From positions 1-16,397 of the forward strand of contig JAGMBN010000017.1 in the NCBI GenBank assembly GCA_023129655.1: a stretch of 16,397 nt of DNA. The letters run 5' to 3'. This document shows positions 12,572 through 16,397 of the stretch, piece after piece. Below the pieces are notes generated by a model that was not told the DNA's origin, made no database searches, and was given only the letters and a program-made list of their open reading frames with translations. A program made the position numbers and the translations under genes. The DNA is from a bacterium. Its GTDB lineage: Bacteria > JAHJDO01. The first letter of the stretch is position 1; every line of letters begins with the position of its first letter.

Positions 12572-13536
12572 ATGCATTAATTACCGGCGGCGCTGGGTTT
12601 ATTGGTTCGCATCTGTCTGAAAAATTACTCAGTATCGGGCATGAAGTTTATGTAATAGATGATCTTTCAACAGGCAGTATTGATAATATAAAACACCTTC
12701 GTGTCAATCCAAAATTCCATCTTAATATTGACACAATTACAAATGAGCCATTGCTTAGTTCAGTAGTGGATAAAGTAGATATAATCTATCATCTGGCAGC
12801 TGCGGTTGGGGTGCAACTGGTTGTAAAAAATCCTGTTAAAACAATTGAAACCAATGTGCATGGGGCAGAAGTTGTCCTGGCAGCTGCAGCAAAAGAGAAC
12901 AAAAAAGTATTAATTGCATCCACTTCAGAAGTGTATGGAAAGAGTAAAAATATACCATATAAAGAGGACGATAACTTATTAATTGGTCCTCCAACGTTTG
13001 GAAGATGGTCTTATGCGTGTTCAAAGGCGCTGGATGAATTTTTGGCAATGGCATATTGGAAAGAAAAGAAATTACCTGTTGTAATCACCAGATTTTTCAA
13101 TACGATTGGTCCAAAGCAAACAGGGCAATACGGAATGGTTGTTCCAACATTTATAAAACAGGCTTTATCCGAAAAGCCGATAACTGTATATGGAGATGGG
13201 AAGCAGACACGTTGTTTTACATATGTTGGAGATGTAGTTAATGCGATAATTGCTTTAATGGAAAAGGATAAAGCGATTGGCCAGATATTCAATATTGGAA
13301 ATACGGAAGAGATAAGCATAGAAAATCTGGCAAAGAAAATAAAACAGTTAACAAATAGTTCTTCGGAAATAATTCATATTCCCTACGATCAAGCCTATGA
13401 GCAGGGTTTTGAAGATATGCGCAGAAGAATACCGGATATATCCAAATTATCCCGAATACTTTCGGGAATAGGTGACTTTCCAAAACATGGGTTGGATGAA
13501 ACGTTGAAGTTAATAATAAGGAATTTTAAGCTATGA
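12556..13536 (+). CDS. Extended-SDR nucleotide-sugar epimerase/dehydratase (GalE-like)
   Basis: The 326-residue protein has the NAD-binding TGGAGFIG (10-17), the acidic pair Asp35-Asp36 after strand 2 for NAD ribose, the ASTSEVYG block (121-128) and catalytic Tyr153-x3-Lys157 in WSYACSK. Late motifs FFNTIGPKQTGQYGMVVP, ITVYGDGKQTRCFTYVGDV and GFEDMRRRIPD match the group usually labelled UDP-glucose 4-epimerase or UDP-glucuronate decarboxylase-like. It is not an obvious RmlB, because the RmlB N-terminal pattern is missing. The ATG overlaps the previous gene by 16 nt and its stop overlaps rmlA by 4 nt (ATGA). The substrate is uncertain, but it supplies an activated sugar for the same glycan. 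Confidence 0.88.
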   Translation: MPDKINALITGGAGFIGSHLSEKLLSIGHEVYVIDDLSTGSIDNIKHLRVNPKFHLNIDTITNEPLLSSVVDKVDIIYHLAAAVGVQLVVKNPVKTIETNVHGAEVVLAAAAKENKKVLIASTSEVYGKSKNIPYKEDDNLLIGPPTFGRWSYACSKALDEFLAMAYWKEKKLPVVITRFFNTIGPKQTGQYGMVVPTFIKQALSEKPITVYGDGKQTRCFTYVGDVVNAIIALMEKDKAIGQIFNIGNTEEISIENLAKKIKQLTNSSSEIIHIPYDQAYEQGFEDMRRRIPDISKLSRILSGIGDFPKHGLDETLKLIIRNFKL

Positions 13537-14261
13537 AAGGAATAATTTTATCAGGAGGCACAGGCACAAGGCTTTATCCTTTGACAAAGGTTATTAATAA
13601 ACATCTCTTGCCTGTTGGGAAAAAACCTATTATTTATTATGCAATTGAGCAACTGGTTAATGCCAATATTACCGAAATCTTAATAGTTACAGGTGTTGAT
13701 CACATGGGAGATATGGTTAATACGCTTGGCAGTGGGAAAGAGTTCGGATGTGAATTTACCTATAAAGTTCAGGATGAAGCAGGCGGCATTGCGCAAGCGG
13801 TGGGGCTTGGAGAAAAATTTTCGGAAGATGATAAAATTATTGCAATATTGGGGGATAATCTGTTTGGAGATGACTTGAGTATTTACATTGACGAATACAG
13901 AAAACAGGAAGCAGGTGCGAAGGTTTTGCTAAAAAAGGTAGAAAATCCCAGACGATTTGGCGTAGCGGAGATTATTGATAATAAGATTAAAGGAATTAAG
14001 GAAAAACCAAAAACGCCTAAAAGCAAGTATGTGGTAACAGGCGTGTATATGTACGACAGAAAAGCGTTTGAGATGATCAAGGAATTGAAGCCCTCTGCAA
14101 GGGGAGAGCTTGAGATCACGGACGTAAATAACAAATACATAGAACAGGGAGATATGACATATCATATTCTAAAAGGATGGTGGATAGACGCCGGTACATT
14201 TGAATCGCTAAAAAGGGCTAATGAGCTAATTGAAGGTGGAAATATGGAGGATGAGAAGTAA
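13533..14261 (+). CDS. rmlA: Glucose-1-phosphate thymidylyltransferase (short RmlA type)
   Basis: This enzyme makes dTDP-glucose from glucose 1-phosphate and dTTP, the first step to dTDP-rhamnose. The signature SGGTGTRLYPLTKVINKHLLPVG is complete at the N-terminus, with the catalytic Lys in NKHLLPV. GGIAQAVGLGEKF, the metal-binding ILGDNLF, GVAEI, KEKPK and WWIDAGTFESL follow in order. At 242 residues it is the short form without the extra C-terminal domain of E. coli RmlA (about 290). Some short relatives use UTP or other sugars, so the exact nucleotide is inferred from the rmlD and rmlC neighbours. It overlaps the preceding epimerase by 4 nt and the DUF1016 gene by 1 nt (TAATG). Confidence 0.9.
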   Translation: MKGIILSGGTGTRLYPLTKVINKHLLPVGKKPIIYYAIEQLVNANITEILIVTGVDHMGDMVNTLGSGKEFGCEFTYKVQDEAGGIAQAVGLGEKFSEDDKIIAILGDNLFGDDLSIYIDEYRKQEAGAKVLLKKVENPRRFGVAEIIDNKIKGIKEKPKTPKSKYVVTGVYMYDRKAFEMIKELKPSARGELEITDVNNKYIEQGDMTYHILKGWWIDAGTFESLKRANELIEGGNMEDEK

Positions 14262-15178
14262 TGAAGAAGGGAAATATACAACCTTCTTCTTTCGCCGGTT
14301 TAATTAAAGAAATCCGTAGATTGATTACAGCGGCTCGAAATGCTGTAATTAGCAATATAAATATTGCTCAGGTTATTACTAATTTTGAAATTGGTCGCAG
14401 AATTGTAGAGCACGAACAGCAGGGTAATAATAGGGCAGAATATGGAAAAGCTCTCTTAAAAGACTTATCAAGTCGTCTTACAGAAGAATTTGGCCGAGGA
14501 TTTTCACGTTCAAATTTGGAATATATGCGTAAGTTTTATATGATTTATCGTAATCGATTGCCAGAAAAATGCCAGATGGCATCTGGCATTTCCAAAGAAA
14601 TTCAGACCTCCGGAATTTCCCAGATGGCATCTGGGAAATCTATTAAACAGGCATTTAGTCTCAGCTGGTCGCAGTATGTTTTTCTTACCGGGGTAAAAGA
14701 TGAAGATACGCGAAGTTTTTATGAAATAGAAGCGGCAGATAATAATTGGACATTGCCCGAACTCATCCGACAGTTTAACTCGGGATTATATGAGCGGCTG
14801 GCGCTTAGCCGTGACAAGAAAGGAGTCAAAAAACTGGCAAAAGAAGGGCAAGTTATTTCCAAGCAGGAAGATTTATTGAAAGAACCCTATGTTTTGGAAT
14901 TTCTTGGGCTTGATGAAAAGGCAAAATACTCAGAATCAGATTTAGGACAGATGCAAATGTATGTAAATTATTTTGACAGGCATGTGAAGACAGAAAAAGA
15001 AAGTTCAACCATTGGTATTGTTCTTTGTCAAAAAAATCGCGAAGCTTTAGTTAAAATTACGCTCCCAAAAAATGCCAACATCCATGCCAAAGAATACCGT
15101 CTATACCTGCCTTCAAAAGAAGAATTAAAACAAAAACTACTTGTCTGGACAAAGGAGATAGATAAAAATAGCAGCTGA
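14261..15178 (+). CDS. DUF1016/YhcG-like protein lacking its PDDEXK nuclease core
   Basis: The N-terminal DUF1016 domain is whole: LITAARNAVISNINIAQVITNFEIGRRIVEHEQQG through the GRGFSRSNLEYMRKFY block. The usual variable linker (about 100-128, carrying two SGI/SGK-type repeats) and LSWSQY follow, then a nuclease-domain start YVLEFLGL...YSESDL. At residue 226-230 it jumps directly to GQMQMYVNYFDRHV, which normally follows the active-site strands. The ~55 residues with the D and ExK of PDDEXK are missing, in frame, so it should not cut DNA. Length is 305 against about 350-360. The gene sits inside the nucleotide-sugar operon: its ATG overlaps the rmlA stop by 1 nt, with GGAGG 10 nt upstream, so it is expressed with rml. 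It may be a decayed defence-type nuclease or a protein kept for its N-terminal domain. Confidence 0.85.
   Translation: MKKGNIQPSSFAGLIKEIRRLITAARNAVISNINIAQVITNFEIGRRIVEHEQQGNNRAEYGKALLKDLSSRLTEEFGRGFSRSNLEYMRKFYMIYRNRLPEKCQMASGISKEIQTSGISQMASGKSIKQAFSLSWSQYVFLTGVKDEDTRSFYEIEAADNNWTLPELIRQFNSGLYERLALSRDKKGVKKLAKEGQVISKQEDLLKEPYVLEFLGLDEKAKYSESDLGQMQMYVNYFDRHVKTEKESSTIGIVLCQKNREALVKITLPKNANIHAKEYRLYLPSKEELKQKLLVWTKEIDKNSS
14567..14591. repeat. 25-bp inverted repeat in the DUF1016 gene (first copy)
   Basis: AAATGCCAGATG (14567-14578) and CATCTGGCATTT (14580-14591) are perfect complements around one central G. It shares the core CCAGATGGCATCTGG with a second palindrome 48 bp downstream. It lies within the variable linker of the protein. 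Confidence 0.75.
14615..14639. repeat. 25-bp inverted repeat in the DUF1016 gene (second copy)
   Basis: ATTTCCCAGATG (14615-14626) and CATCTGGGAAAT (14628-14639) are perfect complements around one central G. The core is the same as in the first copy, but the outer bases differ in a compensated way on both arms, so each copy keeps full pairing. Confidence 0.75.
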
Positions 15179-15211
15179 ACAAAAATTAATTGAGAAAAGG
15201 AATCGTTAGAG

Positions 15212-16081
15212 TTGAAGATATTATTAACAGGTTCAAATGGCATGCTTGCAAAGGAATTTATTTCTGAGTGCCGGAACAGAAAGGATTGCGCAATTATTGC
15301 CCCTGATGAAAGAGAATGCGACATAACAGATATTGCTTCTGTTAGAAATGTTGTGAAGAAAATACATCCTGATACTATAATAAATTGCGCAGCGTTTACT
15401 GACGTTGATGCGTGTGAGAAGAACCAGGAAAAAGCCTTTAGTGTTAATGGCGAAGGAGTAAAAAATCTTTCGCAGGTCTGCGAAGAAAAGGACATACTGC
15501 TTGCGCACTTCTCTACGGATTTTATATTTGACGGCAGGAAGAAGTCTGCATACACAGAAGAAGATAATCCGAATCCGCTGGGCATATATGGCGAATCTAA
15601 GCTTTTGGGAGAACAGTACCTGTTAAGTTCACATGCCAGATTCTTTTTGATAAGAACTTCGTGGATGTATGGAAATGGTGGGAATAACTTTGTGGAAGCT
15701 GTTATAAACAATGCGGATAATCACCCTGAGGTCAGTGTTGTTGATGACCAAATTGGAAATCCTACATGGACAAGGGATATTGTTGATATAACCTTGAGAT
15801 TACTTGAAACAGAACGGTATGGAATATATAACTATTCCAATGAAGGGGAGTGCAGTTGGTATGAGTTTGCTTGCGAGATTATAAGGATTCTTCAGAATTC
15901 AGAAAACAAGTTTCATTCCGCAAAAATAGTACCGGCTAAAAGCGTTCAACTAAAAAGAGATGCAGAAAGACCCACATATTCTGCGTTAAACAAGAGTAAA
16001 ATTAAGGCTATAATCGGCATTGAAATTCCACATTGGAGAGAAAGTTTAAAGAAATTCTTAATAGGAGGGAACGAATTATGA
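15212..16081 (+). CDS. rmlD: dTDP-4-dehydrorhamnose reductase
   Basis: RmlD reduces dTDP-4-keto-L-rhamnose with NAD(P)H, the last step to dTDP-L-rhamnose. The 289-residue protein begins MKILLTGSNGMLA (nucleotide-binding loop 6-13). It has the family block INCAAFTDVDACE (57-69), STDFIFDG (101-108) with the active-site Ser/Thr, catalytic Tyr126-x3-Lys130 (IYGESK), RTSWMYG, and VVDDQIGNPTWTRDI near the substrate site. The start is TTG 15212: it matches the family N-terminus, an in-frame stop lies at 15191-15193, and AAGGA (15197-15201) is a usable ribosome site 10 nt upstream. The stop overlaps the next gene by 4 nt (ATGA). It is separated from rmlA by the DUF1016 gene. Confidence 0.93.
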   Translation: MKILLTGSNGMLAKEFISECRNRKDCAIIAPDERECDITDIASVRNVVKKIHPDTIINCAAFTDVDACEKNQEKAFSVNGEGVKNLSQVCEEKDILLAHFSTDFIFDGRKKSAYTEEDNPNPLGIYGESKLLGEQYLLSSHARFFLIRTSWMYGNGGNNFVEAVINNADNHPEVSVVDDQIGNPTWTRDIVDITLRLLETERYGIYNYSNEGECSWYEFACEIIRILQNSENKFHSAKIVPAKSVQLKRDAERPTYSALNKSKIKAIIGIEIPHWRESLKKFLIGGNEL

Positions 16082-16397
16082 TCAATGGTGTTAAAATAAA
16101 AAAGCTGAAGGCAATTCCTGATGAACGCGGACATATTATGGAGATATTTCGTGAGGATGATGAAATCTTTGAAAAATTTGGTCAGGTCTACATAACTACT
16201 GCGTATCCTGGGGTTGTCAAAGCATGGCATTATCATAAGAAACAGACGGATAATTTTGCATGTGTCAGAGGAATGATGAAGGTTGTTCTCCATGACAGCA
16301 GAACGGATTCTTCCACAAAGGGAGAGATCAATGAATTTTTTATAGGAAAGCATAATAATTTGCTTATACAAATTCCCAAGATGGTAACGCATGGTTT
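16078..16397 (+). CDS. rmlC: dTDP-4-dehydrorhamnose 3,5-epimerase-like cupin, cut by the window end
   Basis: The first 106 codons are present. RmlC epimerises dTDP-4-keto-6-deoxyglucose at C3 and C5. Visible are DERGHIMEIFR near residue 15, VKAWHYHKKQTDNFACVRG with His51 and His53, a cupin strand MKVVLHDSR, and IPKMVTHGF at the cut. The 'WHYHKKQTD' form differs from classical RmlC (RGLHYQ), placing it in the broader RmlC-like branch; some members have other 4-keto sugars as substrates. The ATG overlaps the rmlD stop (ATGA) and has AGGAGGGA just upstream (16063-16070). Confidence 0.85.
   Translation, partial: MINGVKIKKLKAIPDERGHIMEIFREDDEIFEKFGQVYITTAYPGVVKAWHYHKKQTDNFACVRGMMKVVLHDSRTDSSTKGEINEFFIGKHNNLLIQIPKMVTHG

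Noticed and set aside
12556..13536. Calling the second epimerase RmlB to complete the rhamnose pathway
   Set aside because: It lacks the RmlB-type N-terminal pattern and matches the GalE/decarboxylase-like group; rmlB is more likely beyond the window.
15946..16392. 148-codon - strand frame opposite rmlD and rmlC
   Set aside because: Both + strand genes are clearly conserved and linked by an ATGA overlap; the antisense frame has no recognisable content.

Overview
The window looks like a piece of an uncultured bacterial chromosome, probably from a metagenome. The DNA is AT-rich by eye. It carries a dTDP-rhamnose type sugar cluster and two Sec-secreted carbohydrate-binding proteins, one of them a likely glycoside hydrolase, which suggests a Gram-negative carbohydrate degrader. 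The gene mix would fit a candidate phylum such as Omnitrophota, but no marker here proves that. I see no tRNA, rRNA, CRISPR array or intact insertion sequence.

Left part (1-1928, + strand): remains of a sugar-use locus. A LacI-type regulator is wrecked by two internal deletions, yet its promoter and a LacI-like operator survive. It is followed by an intact GH130 glycoside phosphorylase (probably a mannoside phosphorylase) and by a HAD-family phosphatase whose middle has been lost. On the - strand (1891-4118) lie argS and a yqeK-type HD hydrolase, overlapping by 4 nt. This ArgRS lacks both histidines of the HIGH motif.

Middle part (4119-10532): a Phd/YefM-ParE toxin-antitoxin pair with a palindromic operator. 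Then come two - strand genes for exported proteins: a LamG-domain lectin-like protein and a 1026-residue modular protein (N-terminal CBM-like domain, clan GH-A-like barrel, C-terminal CBM9-like domain). Their likely promoter carries a run of nine G between the -35 and -10 boxes, so it may be phase-variable. A GT39-type membrane glycosyltransferase diverges from them. The first ~45 bp of that glycosyltransferase also occur as a stranded fragment right after the toxin gene, so direct repeats flank the 4.1-kb block with the two exported proteins.

Right part (10533-16397, + strand): a stand-alone Rnl2-like RNA ligase, then tightly packed nucleotide-sugar genes: two extended SDR epimerases, rmlA, a DUF1016 (YhcG-like) gene, rmlD and a truncated rmlC. 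Four of the five junctions overlap. This set makes activated 6-deoxyhexoses for surface polysaccharide; rmlB is not in the window. The DUF1016 gene has lost exactly its PDDEXK catalytic core in frame.

The most striking theme is that three unrelated accessory genes (lacI-like, HAD, DUF1016) keep both ends but have lost their middles, four deletions in all. Either short-repeat deletion is common in this genome or the assembly has collapsed variants. The RNA ligase among sugar genes, the G9 promoter and the HIGH-less ArgRS are the other points most worth following up.
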